A DNA stretch of 8,423 nucleotides from Thermoflexales bacterium (GTDB lineage Bacteria > Chloroflexota > Anaerolineae > Fen-1058): positions 1 through 8,423 of the forward strand of contig JAUQXD010000191.1 in NCBI GenBank assembly GCA_030834835.1. The letters are read 5' to 3'. Below the pieces are notes generated by a model. It was not told the DNA's origin. It searched no databases and saw only the letters and a list, made by a program, of their open reading frames with translations. Made by a program: the position numbers and the translations under genes. Positions 1 through 7,172 of the stretch are shown here, piece by piece (the first letter of the stretch is position 1; every line of letters starts with the position of its first letter).

Positions 1-8
1 TGGGATTA

Positions 9-173
9 CTAATGGGTCGGAAGCGGTGTGGGCACGATGGAGTTACTGCAACTTTGCCCGCACCACAGACCGGCTTCAGCGACGGGCGTTTGTGGCGACA
101 GGAAGGTTGCCAGCAATCCAAAGCATAGTGCCAGCGCAACCATCACAATCGCAACTTTTCTTCGCAGATTCAT
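9..173 (-). CDS. Small secreted peptide, 54 aa, function unknown
   Basis: I do not recognise a family. The N-terminus (MNLRRK) is basic, residues 7-25 are strongly hydrophobic, and an AEA|G site after residue 34 fits signal peptidase I. Cleavage would release a 20-residue peptide beginning GLWCGQSC and ending in a proline-rich PTPLPTH tail. The two cysteines (38 and 42) could form a small disulfide loop. I chose the start at 173 because AAAGGA lies about seven bases upstream. A second ATG two codons earlier (177-179) is too close to that site, and the in-frame ATG at 221 has none. The gene ends a four-gene minus-strand run behind two secreted proteases, 57 bp after a short open frame related to their N-termini. 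It could be a signalling or bacteriocin-like peptide, a protease-associated factor, or the stub of a longer PTP-rich secreted protein. The reading frame is fairly secure; any function is inference. Confidence 0.65.
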   Translation of the reverse strand: MNLRRKVAIVMVALALCFGLLATFLSPQTPVAEAGLWCGQSCSNSIVPTPLPTH

Positions 174-180
174 GATCATT

Positions 181-186
181 TCCTTT
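181..186 (-). promoter_or_regulatory. Ribosome binding site deciding the peptide start
   Basis: On the minus strand the bases read AAAGGA, followed by seven bases and ATG at 173-171. The spacing is optimal for that ATG but only about one or two bases for the overlapping ATG at 179, so the site favours the 54-residue product. Confidence 0.55.
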
Positions 187-230
187 TGCGTGAAATGGTA
201 TGAGTTTGTCCCGGCGGCCATTCAGGCCAA

Positions 231-305
231 TCACGTTGATGACTGGCCGGTTGTTCTGCCACCCCAGTTCACAGAGGGTCTGATTCGTTTGAAACTATCG
301 CTCAT
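231..305 (-). pseudogene. Truncated third copy of the S8 protease N-terminus, or a 24-aa mini-ORF
   Basis: The frame reads MSDSFKRIRPSVNWGGRT and then GQSST-type polar residues to a TGA at 231-233. Residues 9-18 align without gaps to residues 9-18 of both proteases in this window (R-K-S-V-N-W-[CG]-G-R-[VT]). Their hydrophobic signal segment, which follows directly, is absent here. No hydrophobic continuation appears in the two other frames, so this is not a simple frameshift. An AGGAG at 314-318 stands eight bases before the ATG, so it can probably still be translated. In the eight codons of SVNWGGRT, six differ from the 1044-residue protease, all silently, which points to past or present selection on the peptide. 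It is either the relic of a third tandem protease or a retained short peptide. The ATG at 371 is in frame but has no homologous counterpart. Confidence 0.6.
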
Positions 306-313
306 ACGCGGAT

Positions 314-318
314 CTCCT
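314..318 (-). promoter_or_regulatory. Ribosome binding site of the truncated ORF
   Basis: Minus-strand AGGAG is separated by eight bases from ATG at 305-303. It is at least as good as the site of the neighbouring 1044-residue protease, which argues that the short frame is not merely dead sequence. Confidence 0.55.
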
Positions 319-425
319 GAAATACACTGCGTACCGTCATACACTGGCCACCGATTTATCCCATCAAGCATCACCTCCCCGGCCGGCAGGGCAACTCCGC
401 TGATCCACCGCTGGCACGATTCCGC

Positions 426-1979
426 TTACGGCCCCCAGTAGTCGCTGCCCAACTGCACCGAGCCCCAATGGACCGACCCCCATTGGACGCTGCCCCACTG
501 CACCGAGCCCCATTGAACGGATCCCCACTGCATGCTGTTCCAGGCGGGCGGGGTGGGGCCTGTCCACAACAATCGGCTGGCGTTAAGGCCGGTGTTTTCC
601 GTTTGAGTCGTGGTCCCATTCACCGCGGCATAGACGTCCAGAATACCCGCGCCCGCTTTCGCCGCGTTGTAACCCGCCCAACTGTTGTTGGCCGTTGCTT
701 TCAAGCGGTACTTCACCTGATCGGGATTGAGCGTCGGCTCGTCTTCAAGGAGCAATGCCACCGCGCCGGCCACCATCGGGGCTGACATCGATGTGCCTGA
801 CATGCGGAAGTAGCTATTGTCGACCCGATTGCCGGGATGCTGCATCGCGATCACGCTGTTGGCGTTGCCCATCAGCGATACGATGTTCTTGCCAGGCGCG
901 ACCAGATCGGGCTTGGCAAAACCGTCCAGGGTCGTGCCGTAAGCCGAAAAGGTCGTAACCACATCATCGGCCAGGCTGATCGTGCCCCTGTCATCCGTGG
1001 CGCCAACTGTAATCACAAACGGATCGTTCGCCGGAGGATAGAGCGCACCGGTGCCGTTGTTACCGGCCGATACGATCACCACGACGCCGTTGAACCACAG
1101 AATTTCAACGGCGGCGTTCAAAGGATTGGTGTGATACGATTCACTCACCGCGCTGTTGAGTGAGAGGTTCACGACTCGAATGTTGTAGCGTGTTCGATTC
1201 TCCAACACCCACTGCAGGCCGGCCACCACCCTCGAGGCCGTCGTGCTGCCATCATCGTTGCTCACCTTGACGTTGATAATATCGGACAGCGGCGCCACGC
1301 CGATATACTTTCCGTTCGATGACGAACCATTGCCACCCACCACGCCGGCAATGTGACTGCCGTGGCCGAAGTTGTCAAAGGTGGTCTGGTTGTAATCGGT
1401 GTTGAATCGGACATTCGCCACCACCCGATTCTTGCCAGATCGAGTATACAGGTCGGATTGCCAGTTGATACCGGCATCCACCACCGCGACGCCTATCCCG
1501 GTCCCCTGCCGTTTCGGCGTCCCCAGCCACACCTGGTCCGCACCGATCGCTTTGTCGTAGACGTTCGTCAGGTTGCTGGCAGAAGTCAGACAATCCGAGT
1601 TGCAGTCCGTGGTGATCATCGGGGCATCCAGCGATACCTGGCGCACACCGTCGGTCCGCGCCAGATTGACCGCCTCTTTCACCGGCAGCTCTGCCGCAAA
1701 ACCGTTGATGATGGATAAGTCAGCAGTGATCTTGCCGCCGAGTGCGCTAACGGCTTTCTCCACCCGATCGTCCTTCACCACCTTTTGCACAATGACACTC
1801 ACGACCTGATCCGGCTGTTGCGCGGCCATCTCCAGCAAGATCGGTTGAACGCCCACAACTCGCAGCGGAGTTGAAGACGCGGGCAACAGCCCTACGACGA
1901 CAACCAGGGTTATCAGCAGCCGGAACACCCGGCCACACCAGTTAACAGATTTGCGAATAGGTTTCAATGTCGCGTTCAT
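426..1979 (-). CDS. Secreted subtilisin-family (S8) serine protease, 517 aa
   Basis: This is an exported endopeptidase of the subtilase clan. A basic N-terminal stretch (RKSVNWCGR) leads into a hydrophobic signal segment at about residues 19-33. An I9-like inhibitory propeptide occupies about 45-121, with SVIVQK, GGKITADLSIINGFAAEL and LARTDGVR. The catalytic domain runs from about 147 to 455: Asp168 in AVVDAGI, His206 in GHGSHIAG, oxyanion Asn307 in SAGNNG and Ser397 in SGTSMSAP. All key residues are present, so it should be active; alanine after the catalytic Asp is slightly unusual. Residues 480-517 form a Trp-rich pentapeptide tail. The ATG at 1979 follows AAGGAG with seven bases between. 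The gene is a paralogue of the protease upstream, lies after that gene's terminator, and so probably has its own promoter, which I could not identify. The natural substrate is unknown. Confidence 0.95.
   Translation of the reverse strand: MNATLKPIRKSVNWCGRVFRLLITLVVVVGLLPASSTPLRVVGVQPILLEMAAQQPDQVVSVIVQKVVKDDRVEKAVSALGGKITADLSIINGFAAELPVKEAVNLARTDGVRQVSLDAPMITTDCNSDCLTSASNLTNVYDKAIGADQVWLGTPKRQGTGIGVAVVDAGINWQSDLYTRSGKNRVVANVRFNTDYNQTTFDNFGHGSHIAGVVGGNGSSSNGKYIGVAPLSDIINVKVSNDDGSTTASRVVAGLQWVLENRTRYNIRVVNLSLNSAVSESYHTNPLNAAVEILWFNGVVVIVSAGNNGTGALYPPANDPFVITVGATDDRGTISLADDVVTTFSAYGTTLDGFAKPDLVAPGKNIVSLMGNANSVIAMQHPGNRVDNSYFRMSGTSMSAPMVAGAVALLLEDEPTLNPDQVKYRLKATANNSWAGYNAAKAGAGILDVYAAVNGTTTQTENTGLNASRLLWTGPTPPAWNSMQWGSVQWGSVQWGSVQWGSVHWGSVQLGSDYWGP
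435..542 (-). repeat. 15-bp tandem repeat encoding the WGSVQ tail of the 517-aa protease
   Basis: Seven consecutive five-residue units plus a partial one read WNSMQ, WGSVQ three times, WGSVH, WGSVQ, LGSDY and WGP. A tryptophan codon falls at 540-542 and every 15 bases after it, except that 450-452 is TTG (Leu), one base from TGG. Serine is encoded by both TCN and AGY codons across units. The same tail, with the same GSDYWG ending, closes the neighbouring protease. Its role is unknown; surface association, ligand binding or a small beta structure are possibilities. Confidence 0.9.
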
Positions 1980-2069
1980 GCCATTTCTCCTTAAGCAACG
2001 CCTCTACCACCGATGATCGTGCAGACGACTGTTCAATGATTCGCCATACGCTCGTCACCACCTCTTCAG

Positions 2070-2099
2070 AAAAGGAGCAGGCTTAATCCGCCTGCTCCT
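2070..2099 (-). terminator. Intrinsic terminator of the 1044-aa protease gene
   Basis: The arms GGAGCAGGC (2074-2082) and GCCTGCTCC (2090-2098) are perfectly complementary around a seven-base loop, with one further A-T pair outside (2073/2099). On the minus strand the hairpin is followed by TTTTCT. It starts ten bases past the protease stop codon, so it should end that transcript before the second protease. Confidence 0.8.
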
Positions 2100-2108
2100 C
2101 ATGTTGAT

Positions 2109-5100
2109 TCAATCAAGGCCCCAGTAGTCACTGCCCCACTGTACAGAGCCCCATTGGACGCTGCCCCACTGTACAGACCCCCACTGCACACTGCCCCATT
2201 GGACTGACCCCCACTGCACACTGCCCCAAGCGACGGGCGTTGAACCGGTCCACAATAATTGGCTGGCCGTGAGTCCCGTGTTGGCGCTGTGCGTTGTCGT
2301 GCCGTTAACGGCCGCACTAATATCCAGATACCCCGCGCCGGCTTGCGCCGCGTTGTAACCGGACCAGTTCTTGTTCGCGGTTGCCATCAGCCGATACTTG
2401 ACTTGATCCGGCGTCAGAGTCGGTTCATCTTGCAGCAACAGCGCCGCTGCGCCGCTGACGATGGGCGCCGCCATCGATGTGCCGGACATGCGGAAATATC
2501 GGCTGCCGTCTGGACCATCCACGATGTTGGCCGGATGACTGCTGCCCAGGTTGTTGTCGTCGCTCGACAGCAGGCTGACGATGTCTGTGCCGGGCGCGAC
2601 CAGCTCGGGCTTAGTATACCCATCGGGGGTGCCATAGGCCGAAAACGTCGCGACGGTATCATCGCCAATACTCGATGTGCCCTTATCATCCACCGCGCCA
2701 ACCGTGATCACGAACGGATCGTTTGCCGGCGGATAAACCGCATTCGCGCCCGCATTGCCGGAGGACACGACGACGACGATACCGTTGAACCACAGAATCT
2801 CAACCGCCGCATCCAACGGGCTGGTGTGATACGATTCAGGCACGGTGCTGTTGAGCGAGAGATTCACCACCCGGATGTTGTACTCAGCCCGATGGTCATA
2901 CACCCATTGCAGGCCCGCCACCACATCGGACATCAGGCCGCAGCCCGTATCATCCATGACCTTCACATCAATCAGGTTGGCCCGTGGAGCAATGCCCATG
3001 TAATCGCCACGTCCTTCGAGGCCGTTGCCAGAGATGATGCCGGCAATATGAGTGCCGTGCCCGTAGTAATCGTCGCTGGATACGGCGCTGCTGGCAAACT
3101 GCACTCTGGCGACCACGCGCGACTGGCCTGTCCCGGCGTGAAGGTCAGCCGCCTCGACGATGCCACTGTCGACCACGGCCACGGTGAGGTTCTGGCCTTG
3201 CAGATAACTGGCGGTGTTCCACACCTGATCGGCTTTGACGGCTCTGGGGAAGCTGCTCTGCAACTGAGTGTCGTCGACGCATGGCACGCAGCCGCCGCTC
3301 AGCGCAATCTGTACGTCGTCGATCTTCACATGCTCCCCAAACTCCCAGTTGGTGCTGCGATTCTCAAAGCGAATGGTCGTATTGCTGGAGATATAGGCGC
3401 TGATGTCGAAACTGGCGGCGCCCGATTTGCTGCCACCGTACGTGCCCAGCTGGGTAAACCACACCCCATCACTCGAGACCAGCACAGCGACAGACTCCCA
3501 CCAGTCTAAGCCGCTCGTTTGCCAGTTGAAGCTCAGTATGGCCTGAGTGTGCCCGCTCAAATCGGCGCTGCGCGTGAGGTTCTCGCTGTAGGCGTACCAC
3601 CAATCCAGCATGAGTTGGCCGCCTTCCACCCGCGCGTAGCCGCCGGCCGCACCGTTACCGCCGTCTGGATCATATTCCAGCCACGGCCCCGACCAGCCTG
3701 CCAGGCCGTCACTATTCGTGTAGGCGACGGCGTCAAACTGATCGAGGATCGTCCTGGGGCCGTACTGCACCATCACATTGTCGACGACGAAATTCTCATC
3801 CGCAGCTTCGTAGTTTTGCGCCACCCGAAAGCGGATGGCCGTATTCGCTGAAATGAAGGCCGAAATGTCATAGGTGCGCGTCCAGGCGACAACGCCGGTA
3901 ATGCCACTGAAAGATTCCAACACGGTATAGCTCACGCCGCCATCGTTGGAAACTTCCACCACGACTACGTCGTCACTATCCACGTCAGAGGTGGTTCGAA
4001 AAACAAAATTCAATGTGGCGACCGCACCGCTGGAGAGGTCAACCGTGCGGGCCAGGCTGGGCTGCTGACCCGTATCGGGCGCGTCGTTCAGCCACAGTTC
4101 ACCATCGGCAACTTTGATGCTGCCGCCGCCGGGGCCGGAGCCGTTGCTGTCAGCTTCGACCCAGTCGGTCTTCCATTTCTCTGTCCCGTCATCGGCCTTA
4201 TAACTTGTGGCGCTGAACCAGTCGGCTGCATACCGGGGATTGGCATCAAATTTCACCTTCAGCGGCTTGATGGGCATGTTCCCGCCCATGGCGTCGCCCG
4301 TCCCTTTAGCGATCACCGGCAGCCGCAGCGTGTAGGGCATCACCTGGCCCACGCCAATTCCTTCTACTTGAACATAGTCCAGATAAAACTTACTCTCGCT
4401 TGAAAAGGAAGCCGAACTGAGGAAGCGCAAGCCGATCGAGCCAGGGCTGTACGGCGCGAGATCGTAACGAACGGTGCCGAGCGCTTCATCGGTCGCCGGT
4501 CCCGCCAATCGATCGATTTCAGCCCAGGTCGCGCCGCCGTCTTTTGAAATCTCGACGCTGACGTAATCGGTCTCGTATTTGAAATCCTTGCGGCGATAGG
4601 CAAAACTCAGTTCGGCCGCATCCAGCTTAGCCAGATCGATGACGCTCTGCAGACCTTTTTGCGCGCCCTGAATGCGCAGACCTGTCAGCTGGCCGGCCAT
4701 GAAGTTGGTAATCGCCACCTCGCCGGTTTCCGGCCCGTCACTTTCACCGATCTCTGTCCACGCCTGATTCCAGCTGGAAACCTGTCCGCTAAAGTCGGCA
4801 TAGTCGAAATCGGCGCGCCGGGTCACCTTGCCCGATGGGTCGGGCGTCTCACGCGGCTTCGACTCGTCGCTCACTTTCATCATCGGCGCATCCAGGCTGA
4901 TCCACCGCACTCCGTCAGTCCGGGCAAGTTGCGCCAGATCTTTCACCGTCATCTCCGCCGCGAACGCATTGATGATGTGCAAGTCCCGCGTGACGCGTCC
5001 GCCGAGTGCGATGCCGGCCTGCTCCACCCGATCGTCTCTCACGGCCTTCTGCACGATCACGCTCACACGCTGATCGGGCTGCTCGGCCGCCAGCTGCAAC

Positions 5101-5243
5101 AATACCGGCTGAATACGGGCTGCTTGAGTGGGCCTTGAAGCTGCGGGCCATAAAGTCAAGATCACGGCCAGCGCCAACCCCAGCCGGATCGTTCGCCCGC
5201 CCCAGTTGACTGATTTGCGCATTGCCCCAGATTTTGTACTCAT
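2109..5243 (-). CDS. Large multidomain secreted subtilisin-family (S8) serine protease, 1044 aa
   Basis: This exported S8 endopeptidase is paralogous to the 517-residue protease downstream. Order: RKSVNWGGR then a hydrophobic signal segment (about 19-33); I9-like propeptide (about 45-121, LARTDGVRWISLDAPM); about 530 inserted residues (125-655) with three related beta-sandwich modules; catalytic domain (about 668-978); WGSVQ tail (1006-1044). The catalytic residues are Asp692 (AVVDSGI), His729 (GHGTHIAG), Asn830 (SSGN) and Ser923 (SGTSMAAP), all intact. The insert sits exactly where the short paralogue has only a linker. The start at 5243 has a weak site (GGGAAA), and an in-frame ATG follows at 5222. 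I kept 5243 because it places RKSVNW at residue 9, as in the paralogue. The kinase gene ends 90 bp upstream with no obvious terminator, so co-transcription is possible. The modules may bind polysaccharide or protein surfaces (inference). Confidence 0.95.
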   Translation of the reverse strand: MSTKSGAMRKSVNWGGRTIRLGLALAVILTLWPAASRPTQAARIQPVLLQLAAEQPDQRVSVIVQKAVRDDRVEQAGIALGGRVTRDLHIINAFAAEMTVKDLAQLARTDGVRWISLDAPMMKVSDESKPRETPDPSGKVTRRADFDYADFSGQVSSWNQAWTEIGESDGPETGEVAITNFMAGQLTGLRIQGAQKGLQSVIDLAKLDAAELSFAYRRKDFKYETDYVSVEISKDGGATWAEIDRLAGPATDEALGTVRYDLAPYSPGSIGLRFLSSASFSSESKFYLDYVQVEGIGVGQVMPYTLRLPVIAKGTGDAMGGNMPIKPLKVKFDANPRYAADWFSATSYKADDGTEKWKTDWVEADSNGSGPGGGSIKVADGELWLNDAPDTGQQPSLARTVDLSSGAVATLNFVFRTTSDVDSDDVVVVEVSNDGGVSYTVLESFSGITGVVAWTRTYDISAFISANTAIRFRVAQNYEAADENFVVDNVMVQYGPRTILDQFDAVAYTNSDGLAGWSGPWLEYDPDGGNGAAGGYARVEGGQLMLDWWYAYSENLTRSADLSGHTQAILSFNWQTSGLDWWESVAVLVSSDGVWFTQLGTYGGSKSGAASFDISAYISSNTTIRFENRSTNWEFGEHVKIDDVQIALSGGCVPCVDDTQLQSSFPRAVKADQVWNTASYLQGQNLTVAVVDSGIVEAADLHAGTGQSRVVARVQFASSAVSSDDYYGHGTHIAGIISGNGLEGRGDYMGIAPRANLIDVKVMDDTGCGLMSDVVAGLQWVYDHRAEYNIRVVNLSLNSTVPESYHTSPLDAAVEILWFNGIVVVVSSGNAGANAVYPPANDPFVITVGAVDDKGTSSIGDDTVATFSAYGTPDGYTKPELVAPGTDIVSLLSSDDNNLGSSHPANIVDGPDGSRYFRMSGTSMAAPIVSGAAALLLQDEPTLTPDQVKYRLMATANKNWSGYNAAQAGAGYLDISAAVNGTTTHSANTGLTASQLLWTGSTPVAWGSVQWGSVQWGSVQWGSVQWGSVQWGSVQWGSDYWGLD
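2121..2228 (-). repeat. 15-bp tandem repeat encoding the WGSVQ tail of the 1044-aa protease
   Basis: Six perfect WGSVQ units (residues 1006-1035) are followed by WGSDY and WGLD. Tryptophan codons recur exactly every 15 bases from 2226-2228 down to 2121-2123. The units are identical in protein but not in DNA: Gln is CAG or CAA, Val is GTA, GTC or GTG, Gly is GGC or GGG, and Ser is TCT, TCA, AGC or AGT. Changing between TCN and AGY serine needs two base changes, so the peptide rather than the DNA appears to be conserved. Confidence 0.9.
3294..4814 (-). repeat. Three tandem beta-sandwich modules inserted in the large protease
   Basis: Within the 1044-residue protease, three segments share one plan: residues about 144-295, 329-494 and 498-650. 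Each has an aromatic opening (WxxxW), a central strand of the type VSxDGG, and a closing strand of the type DxVxV; in the second and third this is preceded by DISAxIS.NTxIRF. This is the look of jelly-roll accessory domains of secreted enzymes (MAM/CBM-like). I cannot assign a named family by eye. The second and third modules are closest to each other; the first is more divergent. A short LRLPVIAKG linker separates the first from the second. Confidence 0.7.
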
Positions 5244-5333
5244 GATTTTTCCCGGTCAGACCACATCACGGCCGCCGCTGATTCTGTCGATGATTTTCTC
5301 TGGCCGTGCCCTGCTTCATGAATCGCTATCGCC

Positions 5334-7085
5334 CTACGACGCATTCAGTGGTAGTGCGCACCAGAACGTGCTGCCCTGTCCCTGACCGTCGCTCTCGGCC
5401 CAGATGCGGCCGCCGTGCGCTTCCACAATCTCATGACACAGCGCCAGCCCGATGCCCATACCGCCAAATCGTCGCGTCGTGCTGCCGTCTACCTGATAGA
5501 ACCGCTCGAACACTTGATTGATCTGATCGGGCAGCAAACCAACCCCTTCATCCTGCACACCGAACAGGATCGCGCCCCGATCGATTTTCGCAACGACCCG
5601 GACGCCCGCACCGGGCGGGCTGAATTTGAACGCATTGTCCAGCAAATTATCCAGCACCTGCTTCAGCAGTTCGCCGTCGGCCGACCATGTCGGTTGCAGA
5701 TTGGGCAGATCGAGTTCGACCCGGAGCGGGTGATCCGTCAAGGTCGCGCGCCTGTGCCAGGGACGCAGCACCACCGCCAGCCAGTCTGCCACATCGATCG
5801 GCTGGCGGCACAGCTGCGCCGCGTCAACCGAGCGCAGATCGACCAGGCGATCGACCATCATCCGCAGCTGCTCTTCATGTTTCAGCATGATCGTCAGCGC
5901 CTGTTTTTGATCGGGTGTCACGTCGCCCAGTTCGCCTTCTTCCAGCAGCCCGGTATAGCCGACCAGCACCCCGATCGGTGTGCGCAGCTCATGCGAGACG
6001 TTTTGAATCAACTGCTGTTTGGCGTGGAGCGCGTGCTGCAAGCCCGCATTCGCCTCCTTCAGCCGGCGATACAGTTGGGCCTGGTGCGTGGCAATGGCTA
6101 ACAGGCTGCCGATTTCGTGCGCAATCGCCAGCGGCTCGCTCTGGAAAACCCTAGGCCGATCGGCGGCTATCAGCAGCAGCCCGACGAAGTCCCCATCTGC
6201 CATCAGCGGGACACTGCAATAGGATCGGACCCGCTCTGCCATCAACTGCTGCTCAAGCGGCGACACCTCGCTCCGGGCGGACAGGTCATCGACGACCTGT
6301 GCGCTCTCAAGCAAATGTGCGTCGGTCACGCCCAGATCGCGCCACGTGCAGAACTGGCTGGGCCGCAGGTGCGTTGATCCGTTGGCATCGGCAGCCAATA
6401 CCAGGCAGTCCGCCGCCTCGGTGGCCTGCAAAATGATCCGCGCCTGACAAAACGGCAGTAACTGGCGCAGCCGGGTCAGAGCCGCCTGCGCGATTTCTTC
6501 CGGCGACCGCGCCGACAGAATCGCGCGCTGCAATTCAGTCATCGCCTCCAATCGCGCCGTGTAGCGTTGCATCGCCGCTTCGGCCGACTTCTGGTAGGTG
6601 ATGTCCTGGATCACAACCACGGTGGTCGACTGGATCTTGTCGCGGGCCGCCACGGTTTGAACCCTTAGCCTCACATACCGATCGAGGATCGGATCCGCCA
6701 GTTCAAGTTCAGCCGCTCGATCGACTGGCGTGGTCTGGCGCGCCTCCTCCAGAAAGCGATAGAGGTCACAGAAGGGGCCAAAGCAATTGGGGTGCATCAA
6801 CTGGTGGAAGTTGCGCCCGTGCACCTGTGTTACCTGCGCCAGCCCCCACGTTTCAATAGCGCGGCTGGCCCGCGCCACCCGGCCCTGATCGTCAAGCACG
6901 CACACCAGCTCCGGCAGCGAGTCAATGGTGGCCTCCCACTCTTGCTTGGCGCGTTCCACTTTTTCAAACAATTGGGGAAGCGTATCGGATGTGGCGCCGG
7001 CGTTTGACGGCTCTGCCCCGGCGGTGTCATCAGTCGCGGTTTGACGCTCAAATAGCGGGGATCGGTCGGTGCTCCACTGGGTCAT
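5334..7085 (-). CDS. Soluble sensor histidine kinase, PAS-GAF-HisKA-HATPase, 583 aa
   Basis: This is a two-component sensor that should autophosphorylate on histidine and pass phosphate to a response regulator. It has no signal peptide or membrane segment, so it acts in the cytoplasm. Residues 1-40 are polar. A PAS domain spans about 45-165 (LPELVCVLDDQGRV...VVIQDIT), a GAF domain about 180-338 (SYCSVPLM..GDFVGLLLIA), and the HisKA helices about 353-418 with phospho-His365 in NVSHELRTP. The ATPase domain runs from about 465 to 580: N-box Asn484, G1 DEGVG (512-516), F-box FERFY (526-530) and G2 GGMGIGL (541-547), all canonical. ATG at 7085 has GAGG eight bases upstream. Its signal is unknown; Cys101 and Cys106 in the PAS could matter. 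The upstream gap holds a repeat operator, and the protease gene starts 90 bp downstream. No partner regulator is adjacent on its own transcript. Confidence 0.93.
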   Translation of the reverse strand: MTQWSTDRSPLFERQTATDDTAGAEPSNAGATSDTLPQLFEKVERAKQEWEATIDSLPELVCVLDDQGRVARASRAIETWGLAQVTQVHGRNFHQLMHPNCFGPFCDLYRFLEEARQTTPVDRAAELELADPILDRYVRLRVQTVAARDKIQSTTVVVIQDITYQKSAEAAMQRYTARLEAMTELQRAILSARSPEEIAQAALTRLRQLLPFCQARIILQATEAADCLVLAADANGSTHLRPSQFCTWRDLGVTDAHLLESAQVVDDLSARSEVSPLEQQLMAERVRSYCSVPLMADGDFVGLLLIAADRPRVFQSEPLAIAHEIGSLLAIATHQAQLYRRLKEANAGLQHALHAKQQLIQNVSHELRTPIGVLVGYTGLLEEGELGDVTPDQKQALTIMLKHEEQLRMMVDRLVDLRSVDAAQLCRQPIDVADWLAVVLRPWHRRATLTDHPLRVELDLPNLQPTWSADGELLKQVLDNLLDNAFKFSPPGAGVRVVAKIDRGAILFGVQDEGVGLLPDQINQVFERFYQVDGSTTRRFGGMGIGLALCHEIVEAHGGRIWAESDGQGQGSTFWCALPLNAS

Positions 7086-7149
7086 AATCTGTGCCTCGGA
7101 TCTATGAACTCACGACTGCCACGACCATAGAATATGAATCGTTTGAAGT

Positions 7150-7155
7150 ACTATA
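7150..7155 (-). promoter_or_regulatory. Possible -10 element of the kinase promoter
   Basis: TATAGT on the minus strand lies 17 bases past the last TTCA repeat unit and about 65 bases before the kinase ATG. No good -35 hexamer stands at the right distance, which would suit a promoter that depends on an activator bound to the repeats. A second candidate, TATTCT, is at 7129-7134. Both are guesses from pattern alone. Confidence 0.3.
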
Positions 7156-7172
7156 CATCTGAACTGATGGTT

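Noticed and set aside
231..371. Longer version of the mini-ORF from the in-frame ATG at 371
   Set aside because: GGAGG before that ATG is only about two bases away, and the extra 22 residues have no counterpart in the two proteases, whereas the ATG at 305 gives the same N-terminal length as both.
376..392. GC-rich palindrome (CCGGCCGG) after the 517-aa protease as a terminator
   Set aside because: The stem is short and irregular and no T-run follows on the minus strand.
28..441. Plus-strand open frame of 137 codons covering the left intergenic region
   Set aside because: The minus strand here has a signal-peptide gene and a protease-related ORF, each with a ribosome binding site. The plus frame shows no domain and also runs into the antisense of the WGS tail.
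2259..3509. Plus-strand open frame of 416 codons
   Set aside because: It lies wholly antisense to the S8 protease, whose catalytic motifs and modules are continuous on the minus strand. Its translation has no recognisable domain and is rich in His/Arg/Ala, typical of an antisense shadow in GC-rich DNA.
5415..6101. Plus-strand open frame of 228 codons
   Set aside because: It is antisense to the kinase core, including its H-box and the N, G1 and G2 motifs, and has no domain signature of its own.
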